From an uncultured Butyrivibrio sp. (GTDB lineage Bacteria; Bacillota; Clostridia; Lachnospirales; Lachnospiraceae), in contig CAMVRW010000079.1 in NCBI GenBank assembly GCA_947169985.1, forward strand, positions 1-9,327: a DNA stretch of 9,327 nt, written 5' to 3'. Below, in pieces: positions 1 to 5,947 of this stretch. The notes below the pieces were generated by a model. That model made no database searches. It worked only from the letters and a program-made list of their open reading frames with translations, and was not told where the DNA came from. Positions within the stretch are counted from its first letter, which is position 1; each line of letters opens with the position of its first letter. The translations under genes and the position numbers were made by a program.

Positions 1-1335
1 TTAGAAGATACGTCTTACAGCAAGAATTGTTCTGTAGTTAGCATCCGAAACCTTGATACCTGTCTTAGCCGTAGATGCATGTACGATCTGACCGTTACCG
101 ATATAGATAGCTACATGACCTGAATAGCATACGATATCACCAGGCTGTGCATTTGCAAGTCCATCAACAGCTGCACCAACAGATCTATCACCACCGGAAG
201 AATGTGGAAGACTTACACCAAAGTTATTATATACACTCATTACGAATCCGGAACAGTCGGCTCCGTTTGTAAGAGAGGTTCCACCGTAAACATAAGGGTT
301 ACCAACAAACTGAAGTGCAAACTGTGCAACAGCAGATCCGATAGAGCTTGTAGCTGTTGTGTAAGATCCTGCAGAGTTGTAACTCTTAGATCCTGAAGAG
401 CTTGTGCTCTTTGATGTGTTTGACTTAGCAGCCTTGTTAGCAGCTTCTCTTGCTGCTTTCTCCTTGGCAAGACGAGCTTCCTCTTCTGCCTTGGACTCAG
501 CCTTTACGAACTCAGTAGAAAGGGTTACATAGTCAAGTGATACATAACCATCACCTTCCTCGATACTAACCTTAACCCATCCGTCCAGCTCTTCCTCAAC
601 AACAAGCTGATCCTCGATAGGAACGAGACCAAGAACCTCATCATCAAGGCTTGGGCCTCCTCTAACCTTAAGGGTTGTAGTTGTTACAGTAGCGATTCTG
701 GTTCCTACTTCCTTAGCAAGATCAACGGCGTCATCACCGGTTACACAGTACTCGCCCTTAACATAACCTTCAACTGATCCTGACTTGATCTTGTACCAGC
801 CGTATTCCTCCTCGATGAAGGTACCAACTGACTTATCGTAAAGCTTACCTATGATCTCGCCATCCTCCTCACTTGGAAGATCACGAACGTTTACATAATC
901 ATTAACCTTAGCAATTACAAGGGTCTTGAAGAGCTCTTCCTCAGAATCCTCTTCCTCTTTATCCTCACTGCTTGTAGCTTCAGCATTCTTAACCACTGCA
1001 CCTGTAGCACTCTGAATATCTGAAAGAATGCTGTCTGTTACTGTAGATGCCATTGGTGTTACGTTTGTAACTGTATCACTTGTCTCAACTGTCTCAAAGA
1101 GACTTGATACTGCACTGGTACTTGAAGAACTCTCTGTCTCTGCCTTCTCGGTCTCCACTGTTTCCTGGATACTTGAAAGGGAAACCTGGTTGCTTCCCAG
1201 AGCATATGTTATACCTGCCTGAGGCAGAACACTGGTTACTTTATTAGATGAAGCGTAAGCGTCAATTCCAAAGCTAGTAAATGTCACTGCAGCCGTCATA
1301 GCAAATGCGGCAAGCTGCATAAATGGCTTATTCAA
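1..1335 (-). CDS. Secreted SH3-domain NlpC/P60 peptidoglycan hydrolase
   Basis: Predicted secreted cell-wall hydrolase of 444 aa. By family it cleaves peptide stems of peptidoglycan (D-Glu to diamino-acid endopeptidase). The start is a TTG at 1333-1335, chosen because GGAGGT lies 5 nt upstream. It gives a signal peptide at residues 1-28: one Lys, a hydrophobic stretch, then AYA before SS as the likely cleavage site. Residues about 60-135 are Ser/Thr/Glu-rich and low in complexity, ending in an acidic run. Two bacterial SH3 domains follow, at about 138-198 (with VNVRDLPS) and 213-273 (with LKVRGGPS). An Ala/Lys/Glu-rich, probably helical linker (276-308) and a Ser-rich stretch come next. The C-terminal NlpC/P60 domain is at 334-444, with Cys361 (DCSGF), His407 (GHVAIY) and His419 (IVHAS) forming the expected triad. 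The gene ends at the left edge with its own stop codon, so it is complete. An in-frame ATG at 1446 would start inside trxB and is unlikely. It has its own promoter. Confidence 0.93.
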   Translation of the reverse strand: MNKPFMQLAAFAMTAAVTFTSFGIDAYASSNKVTSVLPQAGITYALGSNQVSLSSIQETVETEKAETESSSSTSAVSSLFETVETSDTVTNVTPMASTVTDSILSDIQSATGAVVKNAEATSSEDKEEEDSEEELFKTLVIAKVNDYVNVRDLPSEEDGEIIGKLYDKSVGTFIEEEYGWYKIKSGSVEGYVKGEYCVTGDDAVDLAKEVGTRIATVTTTTLKVRGGPSLDDEVLGLVPIEDQLVVEEELDGWVKVSIEEGDGYVSLDYVTLSTEFVKAESKAEEEARLAKEKAAREAANKAAKSNTSKSTSSSGSKSYNSAGSYTTATSSIGSAVAQFALQFVGNPYVYGGTSLTNGADCSGFVMSVYNNFGVSLPHSSGGDRSVGAAVDGLANAQPGDIVCYSGHVAIYIGNGQIVHASTAKTGIKVSDANYRTILAVRRIF

Positions 1336-1346
1336 AGCTAACCTCC
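1333..1346 (-). promoter_or_regulatory. Shine-Dalgarno site selecting a TTG start
   Basis: The complement of 1341-1346 reads GGAGGT and is followed by 5 nt and then TTG. The nearest in-frame ATG lies five codons further in and has no comparable ribosome-binding site, and starting there would remove the positive residue of the signal peptide. This decides the start of the NlpC/P60 gene. Confidence 0.85.
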
Positions 1347-1378
1347 AAAATATTACGAATTTGTTACATCTTTTTAAA

Positions 1379-1407
1379 AATATACGCCACACTTCATGAT
1401 TTGTCAA
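1379..1407 (-). promoter_or_regulatory. Sigma-A promoter of the NlpC/P60 gene
   Basis: On the minus strand a perfect TTGACA -35 (1402-1407) is separated by 17 nt from a TATATT -10 (1379-1384). Transcription should begin near 1372, leaving a leader of about 37 nt, too short for a riboswitch. The promoter lies wholly downstream of the trxB stop, so the hydrolase can be transcribed on its own. No hairpin terminator was seen between trxB and this promoter, so read-through from trxB is also possible. Confidence 0.85.
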
Positions 1408-1426
1408 ATTAATTCTAAAATCTTTA

Positions 1427-2368
1427 TTAATTTTTCGACTTTCCAACCATGAAATCTTGTACAGAAGTTACGGCATTTGCACCGTCAGCAACAGCTGTAA
1501 CTATCTGTCTTAAGCGCTTTTTACGGGAGTCACCTGCTACAAACACGCCAGGTGCTGAGGTTGCGCCATCCTCACCTGCGATGACATACCCCTGCTCGTC
1601 GCAATCAACCAAAGAAGCAAAAAGATCTGTTGATGGGTGGATTCCGATAGCCACAAATATTCCATCAACTGCAAGATCACTCTCTTCCTTCTTCTTAACA
1701 TTTTCGATATGAAGGGTTGAAACCTTATCCTCACCCTTTATCTCTTTTACAACGCTATCCCAGATAACTTCCACGTTAGGTATCTCAAAAAGTTCATCCT
1801 GAAGGATCTTGGTAGCTCTAAGCTCATCTCTTCTGTGGATGAGGTAAACCTTCTCAGAGAATCTTGAAAGGAAGATTGCATCCTCAACAGCCACATCTCC
1901 GCCGCCGTTAACAGCAGTGATCTTTCCCTTATAGAAAGCACCGTCGCAGGTTGCGCAGTAGGATACGCCCTTTCCGATATACTCCTCTTCTCCAGGAACG
2001 CCAAGCTTTGAATGATGTGCCCCGGTAGCCAGGATAATGGTGTGTGTCTCATATTCCCCGGCATCTGTCACAACTTTATAAACGGGAAGCTCAGTATCTG
2101 AGCCAGCCTTTACACATTCAACAGAAGAAACTGTTCCGTCAGCAAACTCTGCTCCGAGCTTGTCTGCATGCTCTCTGAACTTCATAGCCAGATCAAAGCC
2201 GTTAACCCCAGGGATTCCCAGGTAATTATCAACCTCATAGGTATCGATTATCTGTCCTCCGCTGACAGGATTCTTTTCTATAATAAGCATGTTAAGACCG
2301 GCTCTCTTGGCATAAACAGCAGCTGAAAGACCTGCAGGACCTGAACCGATGATTATAAGATCGTACAT
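1427..2368 (-). CDS. trxB: Thioredoxin reductase (NADPH, FAD)
   Basis: Cytosolic low-molecular-weight flavoprotein of 313 aa (the family is about 310-320) that passes electrons from NADPH through FAD and a redox disulfide to thioredoxin. Residues 8-13 (GSGPAG) are the N-terminal FAD dinucleotide-binding loop. The redox-active pair is Cys138 and Cys141 in CATC followed by DGAF. The NADPH domain carries GGGDVA (155-160) and HRRDELRA (178-185); the latter is the phosphate-binding signature that argues against a ferredoxin-dependent variant. The C-terminal FAD motif is GVFVAGD (274-280) followed by LRQIVTAVADG. The start at 2368 has AAAGGAGG 7 nt upstream; the in-frame ATG at 2428 is upstream of that site and would overlap the promoter. 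No thioredoxin gene lies beside it. The gene has its own promoter and looks monocistronic or weakly linked to the hydrolase gene. Confidence 0.96.
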   Translation of the reverse strand: MYDLIIIGSGPAGLSAAVYAKRAGLNMLIIEKNPVSGGQIIDTYEVDNYLGIPGVNGFDLAMKFREHADKLGAEFADGTVSSVECVKAGSDTELPVYKVVTDAGEYETHTIILATGAHHSKLGVPGEEEYIGKGVSYCATCDGAFYKGKITAVNGGGDVAVEDAIFLSRFSEKVYLIHRRDELRATKILQDELFEIPNVEVIWDSVVKEIKGEDKVSTLHIENVKKKEESDLAVDGIFVAIGIHPSTDLFASLVDCDEQGYVIAGEDGATSAPGVFVAGDSRKKRLRQIVTAVADGANAVTSVQDFMVGKSKN

Positions 2369-2402
2369 ATAAAAACCTCCTTTTGGAATCAAAAACAAAT
2401 TA

Positions 2403-2416
2403 AATTGTGTGCAATT
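2403..2416. repeat. Short palindrome at the predicted trxB start site
   Basis: Arms AATTG (2403-2407) and CAATT (2412-2416) flank a 4-nt spacer. The palindrome lies over or just downstream of the predicted trxB transcription start (near 2412), where a repressor could bind. The arms are short and AT-rich, so chance is a real alternative. Confidence 0.3.
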
Positions 2417-2418
2417 GA

Positions 2419-2446
2419 ATATTACCACATCTTCACGAAATGTAAA
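2419..2446 (-). promoter_or_regulatory. Sigma-A promoter of trxB (extended -10)
   Basis: On the minus strand a TTTACA -35 (2441-2446) is followed after 16 nt by TAATAT (2419-2424), preceded by TGG, which forms a TG-n extended -10. The predicted start site is near 2412, with a leader of about 44 nt before the trxB ATG. The promoter begins about 20 nt past the stop of the upstream dehydrogenase gene. Confidence 0.7.
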
Positions 2447-2466
2447 GCACTTTTTTCATTTTATCG

Positions 2467-3189
2467 TTAAATCCAGCCTCCGTCCAGGGTTATCACCTGT
2501 CCTGTAAGATATTCCGGAGCATTACTTAACATCAGTGCCAGTTCAGCAACCTCCTGTGGTTTTCCCATCCTTCCTGCAGGAATCTCCTGACAGAGCTGCT
2601 CCAGGTCCTCATCAGACAAGTGTTTCCTGTTCATATCCGTGTCTATTACTCCGCAGGCAATGGCGTTGACCTGAACGTTGCTTGGAGCCAGTTCCTTGGC
2701 AAGAGCCCTGGTAAAAGAGTTTACTCCGCCCTTTGAAGCTGAATAGGCGACCTCACAGGATGCTCCCACACTTCCCCATACAGACGAAATATTGATTATC
2801 TTGCCCTGCTGTTTTCTGACCATACCGGGAACAGCAAGTCTGCAGGTGTAAAATAGAGAGTCCAGATTTGTACCCATAAGATTCTTCCAGTCCTGCACCT
2901 CCATGTCAGTCAAAAGTCCCAACCAAGCTACCCCAGCATTATTTATAAGGACATCGATCTCCCCGATCTCATCAAACAGCTTTTTTACTGCCTTCGGATC
3001 TGACATATCGCATTTGTAGGCGCTGCATCTAACGCCATATTCCTCAGTCAGCTCATCGGCGTATTCGCTGAGGATATCTATATTCTCTTTACATGTAAGG
3101 AACAGTTTGTCCTTATTATTGGCAAAAGAGTTTGCGATGGCATATCCGATTCCTCTTGAAGCCCCTGTAATCAGCACCTTTCTGTACAT
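2467..3189 (-). CDS. Short-chain dehydrogenase, FabG/YmfI-like
   Basis: Classical SDR oxidoreductase of 240 aa, cytosolic and probably NADPH-dependent. The cofactor loop is TGASRGIG (8-15); Arg12 after the Ser is typical of NADP(H) enzymes. NNAG is at 83-86, the structural Asn at 108, the catalytic Ser at 136, and YxxxK at Tyr149/Lys153. The C-terminus TGQVITLDGG is typical of 3-oxoacyl-ACP reductases. The start at 3189 follows AGGAGG after 4 nt; the in-frame ATG at 3207 would place that site inside the gene. No fatty-acid synthesis genes are nearby, so FabG should not be assumed. The stretches around LTCKEN and SSVWGSVGASCEVAYSASKG resemble, from memory, clostridial proteins annotated as EF-P 5-aminopentanone reductase (YmfI). 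That is a tentative substrate suggestion. No clear promoter was found, so it may be read from the cheX-cheY promoter through the hairpin at 3215-3254. Confidence 0.88.
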   Translation of the reverse strand: MYRKVLITGASRGIGYAIANSFANNKDKLFLTCKENIDILSEYADELTEEYGVRCSAYKCDMSDPKAVKKLFDEIGEIDVLINNAGVAWLGLLTDMEVQDWKNLMGTNLDSLFYTCRLAVPGMVRKQQGKIINISSVWGSVGASCEVAYSASKGGVNSFTRALAKELAPSNVQVNAIACGVIDTDMNRKHLSDEDLEQLCQEIPAGRMGKPQEVAELALMLSNAPEYLTGQVITLDGGWI

Positions 3190-3214
3190 AAATCCTCCTG
3201 TGTCCAAAGCAATA

Positions 3215-3254
3215 GGGACGGTTCTTAATGGTCTGAACCCAAAGAACCGTCCCC
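3215..3254. repeat. REP-like long inverted repeat
   Basis: A perfect 12-bp inverted repeat: GGGACGGTTCTT at 3215-3226 and its complement at 3242-3253, with an extra C at 3254 and a 15-nt loop. In the loop, TGG and CCA could add three more pairs on the minus strand. It is not followed by a T-tract on either strand, so it is a poor intrinsic terminator, although it could slow transcription or stabilise the 3' end of the cheX-cheY mRNA. The same core (GGGGACGGTTCTTT) recurs at 8514-8527. I recall this motif as a dispersed palindromic repeat in many Firmicutes, but could not check that here. Confidence 0.8.
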
Positions 3255-3275
3255 AATATCCTTCTCAAATATATC

Positions 3276-3650
3276 TCAGCCCTTAGCCTGCTCAGCAGCC
3301 ACATGCTCCAGAGCCTCAAGCACAGTCTCTTCCACAAATGGCTTAGCTACAAACTCTGCTGCTCCAAGCTTTACGGCTTCCATCATCTTTTCCTTCTGGC
3401 CTGCTGCCGTCACCATTATGATCACAGCATCAGGATGAGCCTTCCTTATCTGCTTAAGAGCCTCAATTCCGTCCATCTCAGGCATTGTGATGTCCATGGT
3501 CACAACATCAGGCAAAAGCCTGTCATAAAGCTCCACAGCCTCTTTTCCATTGATGGCTTCTCCGGTAACCTCATAACCTGCCTTATCCAGAATATCCTTC
3601 AGGATCCTTCTTGATGTTCTCGAATCGTCAACTACCAATACACGCTTCAT
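3276..3650 (-). CDS. cheY: Chemotaxis response regulator CheY
   Basis: Stand-alone receiver domain of 124 aa with no output domain, the length of CheY. In motile bacteria phosphorylated CheY binds the flagellar motor switch. Acidic-pocket residues Asp8 and Asp9 (VVDDSR), phospho-acceptor Asp53 in TMDITMPEMDG, Thr81 (MVTAAG) and Lys103 (AKPF) are all present, so it should be phosphorylatable. The MDITMPEMDG stretch is characteristic of Firmicute and Thermotoga CheY. The start at 3650 has AGGAGG 6 nt upstream. An overlapping ATG at 3655 is out of frame and stops after two codons. The gene begins 19 nt after the stop of the CheX-like gene, so the two are surely cotranscribed and CheY-P is the natural substrate of that phosphatase. 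No CheA or other core chemotaxis gene is in the window, so it could also be a specialised second CheY. Confidence 0.92.
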   Translation of the reverse strand: MKRVLVVDDSRTSRRILKDILDKAGYEVTGEAINGKEAVELYDRLLPDVVTMDITMPEMDGIEALKQIRKAHPDAVIIMVTAAGQKEKMMEAVKLGAAEFVAKPFVEETVLEALEHVAAEQAKG

Positions 3651-3669
3651 TCCATGCCTCCTGTGACCA

Positions 3670-4557
3670 TCAGCCAATAGAAATATCTTTTGACACTGCA
3701 ATGATATACTTCACTTCGCCGCCACATACATATATCGGCATAACCACCATCTCTTCGCCGGTAGCTTCTGCAAAGCTCACGGAAAAGTTCGGTGGATCAA
3801 GATCGATCCGAACGTCCTGCTTGCTCTCTTCAGTTGCGTACAGACCATTTATACAGTTGATAAGCTCGCAGCTGGCATCCAGTGCGTCTTCCCTGGTCTC
3901 TATAAATTCTTCTTTTGTATAAGCTATAGCCAGCTTACGAACATCCTCATACTTGCCGGATATAGCCACGGCACCGTTTTGCTGACCGTGGAAGGTCTGA
4001 TATCCAAGCACTTCGTCCTTTATTGCCATACTGGTATATGTCTTTCCAATATAAACGTGATTGTCCACCAGACGATATATATTCTTAATGCCCATGGCCA
4101 ACATTTTCCGAACGGTGGGATCACCAGTGTGAAGAAAAACAGGCACTGCCTGCTCCACATCTCCTGTCTTCAAAGCCGCCATGTCACTTTCTGTAAAGCC
4201 GTTTTTTCTCTGATAATCGTCCTCGGCAATTTCAAGCTGTTCCATGGTAAGGAAACCGAGGTCCACTACCGACTGAAGGAAAGCGAGATACGTATTGCCC
4301 TGAAGCTCCAAGAGCCTTGAAACCTGTGTTTCAGAAAGATATCCCTTTTCGATGGCGATATCTCCAAAGAGTTTATCCATAGACGCCTGAAGGGCGTTAC
4401 ACTGCTCAGCCTGGGCGATGCTCATGAGTTTTTCTGCAACCGCAATGACTCCAAGCTTAGCCCTTCCGGCTTCCTGGCGCTTGTAAGCCTCCTTAAGCTG
4501 CATCTTGGTAAGCATTCCCTGCTCAACAAGATAATCACCAATTAATCTATCCAGCAT
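3670..4557 (-). CDS. CheX-like phosphatase with N-terminal 29-residue repeats
   Basis: Protein of 295 aa with two parts. Residues 5-120 are four tandem repeats of exactly 29 residues, starting at 5, 34, 63 and 92. Each has Ser/Thr at position 13 (T17, S46, S75, T104) and Gln at position 16 (Q20, Q49, Q78, Q107). Most units also keep Gly at positions 3 and 10 and Gln at position 24. This resembles the GxxLVxxG-x6-LxxxLxxQ pattern of GspE N-terminal (MshEN) domains. Residues about 140-295 look like the CheC/CheX/FliY phosphatase fold. Asp227-x3-Glu231-x2-Asn234 matches the active-site pattern D/S-x3-E-x2-N, and a Pro pair follows at 255-256. Glu and Asn are the residues that dephosphorylate CheY-P in the family. 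No signal peptide or membrane segment is seen. The start at 4557 has AAGGAG 10 nt upstream. The gene leads an operon with cheY. The phosphatase assignment is motif-based; the repeat function is unknown. Confidence 0.82.
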   Translation of the reverse strand: MLDRLIGDYLVEQGMLTKMQLKEAYKRQEAGRAKLGVIAVAEKLMSIAQAEQCNALQASMDKLFGDIAIEKGYLSETQVSRLLELQGNTYLAFLQSVVDLGFLTMEQLEIAEDDYQRKNGFTESDMAALKTGDVEQAVPVFLHTGDPTVRKMLAMGIKNIYRLVDNHVYIGKTYTSMAIKDEVLGYQTFHGQQNGAVAISGKYEDVRKLAIAYTKEEFIETREDALDASCELINCINGLYATEESKQDVRIDLDPPNFSVSFAEATGEEMVVMPIYVCGGEVKYIIAVSKDISIG

Positions 4558-4603
4558 GAATCATTCGCTCCTTCTTCTTAAAAAGAAACAAAACCACACT
4601 ATA

Positions 4604-4632
4604 ATTTTAGACTAATTTACGTACATTAACAA
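4604..4632 (-). promoter_or_regulatory. Sigma-A promoter of the cheX-cheY operon
   Basis: On the minus strand TTGTTA (4627-4632) is followed after 17 nt by TAAAAT (4604-4609). The leader to the ATG at 4557 is about 40 nt. I found no sigma-28 flagellar-type promoter (TAAA, about 15 nt, CGATAA) in this gap, so the pair appears to be under housekeeping control. The match is moderate, with four of six bases right at -35. Confidence 0.55.
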
Positions 4633-4646
4633 GCAGATTGTTGTTA
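4627..4646. repeat. Inverted repeat overlapping stop codon and -35 box
   Basis: Perfect 6-bp arms TAACAA (4627-4632) and TTGTTA (4641-4646) are separated by 8 nt. The right arm contains the stop codon of the SseB-like gene, and the left arm is the -35 of the next operon. It is too weak to be a convincing terminator but could be an operator half-site pair. Chance is possible. Confidence 0.3.
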
Positions 4647-5933
4647 CTTATCCTCTTCTTTCATCTTTGCCATAGCCTGATTCAGAGCCTGCTGAACTGC
4701 TCCGTCAGCGGAAGAAGCAGCTGCTTTTCCAACCTGATCCTTCCTATGAAGCATCTCTGCCTGCTGTCCGGCCATCTCAAGGGCCATCATCCTGTCCTTT
4801 GTAAGAACAAGTCCCTGGCCGTCAGGATTGATCCTGATACCGTCTTTGTCCTGAACAAACTTAAGGATATCCTGATATCTGAACACGCCTGCGTTCCAAC
4901 CGGTAGCGGTCTTCGCAAGCTTTGCAAACTCAAAAGCATCTGTGAAAACAGGAATAAACTGCTTGTCATCTGTAGTCTTCATCACAAGGAAACGGATCTT
5001 GTTGTCCTTGGTAAGCTTAAGCCTTCCATCCTCAAGGGCCTCAACCGGGCCATCGTGCTGCATGGGAACGATGAACTGAGCAGCCCGAATATAAGAGAGC
5101 ATTCTCATCTCTTTTGCCTTAAGGATCTCTTCCCTCTTCTCATACTTAACAGGCCATCTGACTTCCTCAAGGAAATCCAACATAGCAAAGTTAAGGCCGG
5201 GATTTATAGGCATCTGGGGCTGGTCGCCCTGATTCCACTCACCAGGAGCAGCAACAATCTCATTTCTCTTGAAACGAGCCCTGTAAGCGCCGTTGTCGAT
5301 TATGATATTCTCAATTCCCACATAGTACAGGTAGTCAAAGAACCCAACCTTCTTGCCTGTGGTATCCTGCTTGTCCTCCACCAGAATCTTTCTGACCACA
5401 AGCCTTCTGAACTGCTTATTGAAAAGAGCTGCTGCCTTCTCTGCCAGCTCCTGCTCAAAATACACGTTAGCAAATCCATGATCGATAAAAGGAAAACCAG
5501 TGGTCTGATCATAAAGAACGTAGAGATACTCTGCATCCCTGATCCTGGAAAGCACCTCGTTGTACACCTTCCTGTGGTTCCTCTCAAACTCCGGAAGTGG
5601 TGCCTTCTTATGAAAAATCTCAAGGGCAGTTAAAAGAAATAACAGTTCCTGTCCTGATAAAAATTTAAGAGAATCCGGGGAAATGTCCTCATCGTAGATC
5701 ATGTTACCGATCTGGTCCTTCCTCTCAGGTGTGACTGTTTCTTCCATCGTCTCCTCGGAGGCATCCTTGATGTTTACTGGATTCAGGCGGGCAATGACAG
5801 GCCACTCAAGTCCTTCGTGGGCCTTCTTCACTTCCTCTACTGCCTGCTCCTTCTGGAGCTGAGCTGCCTTAGCCTGCTCTTCCTCATTTATTGTTTCATT
5901 TTTCTTGTTACCGAATATTCCAAATAATCCCAT
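4644..5933 (-). CDS. SseB-like domain protein, apparently duplicated
   Basis: Cytosolic protein of 429 aa with no signal peptide or membrane helix. Residues 1-45 are charged and probably helical. Residues about 278-380 resemble the SseB (enhanced serine sensitivity) fold: a strand FLVMKT, then FIPVFTDAFEFAKLA, then a helix and GIRINPDGQGLVL. Residues about 134-222 repeat this plan more loosely: EYLYVLYD, then FIDHGFANVYFEQELAEKAA, then LYYVGIENIIIDNGAYRARF. The protein may therefore be two diverged copies of one fold. The biochemical role of this family is not established, so none is assigned. The tail (about 385-429) is Ala/Gln/Lys-rich and probably helical. The start at 5933 has TTGGAG 7 nt upstream; an in-frame ATG at 5951 would overlap the aminopeptidase stop. 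It starts 14 nt after the M18 aminopeptidase stop, so the two are cotranscribed. Confidence 0.75.
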   Translation of the reverse strand: MGLFGIFGNKKNETINEEEQAKAAQLQKEQAVEEVKKAHEGLEWPVIARLNPVNIKDASEETMEETVTPERKDQIGNMIYDEDISPDSLKFLSGQELLFLLTALEIFHKKAPLPEFERNHRKVYNEVLSRIRDAEYLYVLYDQTTGFPFIDHGFANVYFEQELAEKAAALFNKQFRRLVVRKILVEDKQDTTGKKVGFFDYLYYVGIENIIIDNGAYRARFKRNEIVAAPGEWNQGDQPQMPINPGLNFAMLDFLEEVRWPVKYEKREEILKAKEMRMLSYIRAAQFIVPMQHDGPVEALEDGRLKLTKDNKIRFLVMKTTDDKQFIPVFTDAFEFAKLAKTATGWNAGVFRYQDILKFVQDKDGIRINPDGQGLVLTKDRMMALEMAGQQAEMLHRKDQVGKAAASSADGAVQQALNQAMAKMKEEDK

Positions 5934-5947
5934 TTCTATTCTCCAAA

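Noticed and set aside
1336..1372. Riboswitch (for example a c-di-AMP type) ahead of the NlpC/P60 gene
   Set aside because: Such genes sometimes follow one, but the leader from the mapped-by-eye promoter is only about 37 nt, with no structured element.
3215..3254. Intrinsic terminator of cheX-cheY
   Set aside because: The hairpin is long and stable, but neither strand has a T-tract after it, so it is reported as a repeat.
3653..3661. ATG just before the cheY start
   Set aside because: The ATG at 3653-3655 is out of frame and reaches TGA after two codons; it is a by-product of the ribosome-binding region.
3303..4320. Plus-strand open frames opposite cheY and the CheX-like gene
   Set aside because: No convincing ribosome-binding site or domain was seen, the composition is shadow-like, and they are fully covered by well-supported minus-strand genes.
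4558..4643. Sigma-28 flagellar promoter for the chemotaxis pair
   Set aside because: No TAAA followed after about 15 nt by a CGATAA-like box was found; a housekeeping-type promoter fits better.
4638..5633. Long plus-strand open frame of 331 codons opposite the SseB-like gene
   Set aside because: It lies entirely antisense to a gene with a good start, ribosome-binding site and operon spacing. Its product is Leu/Ser/His/Cys-rich with no recognisable domain, typical of an antisense shadow.
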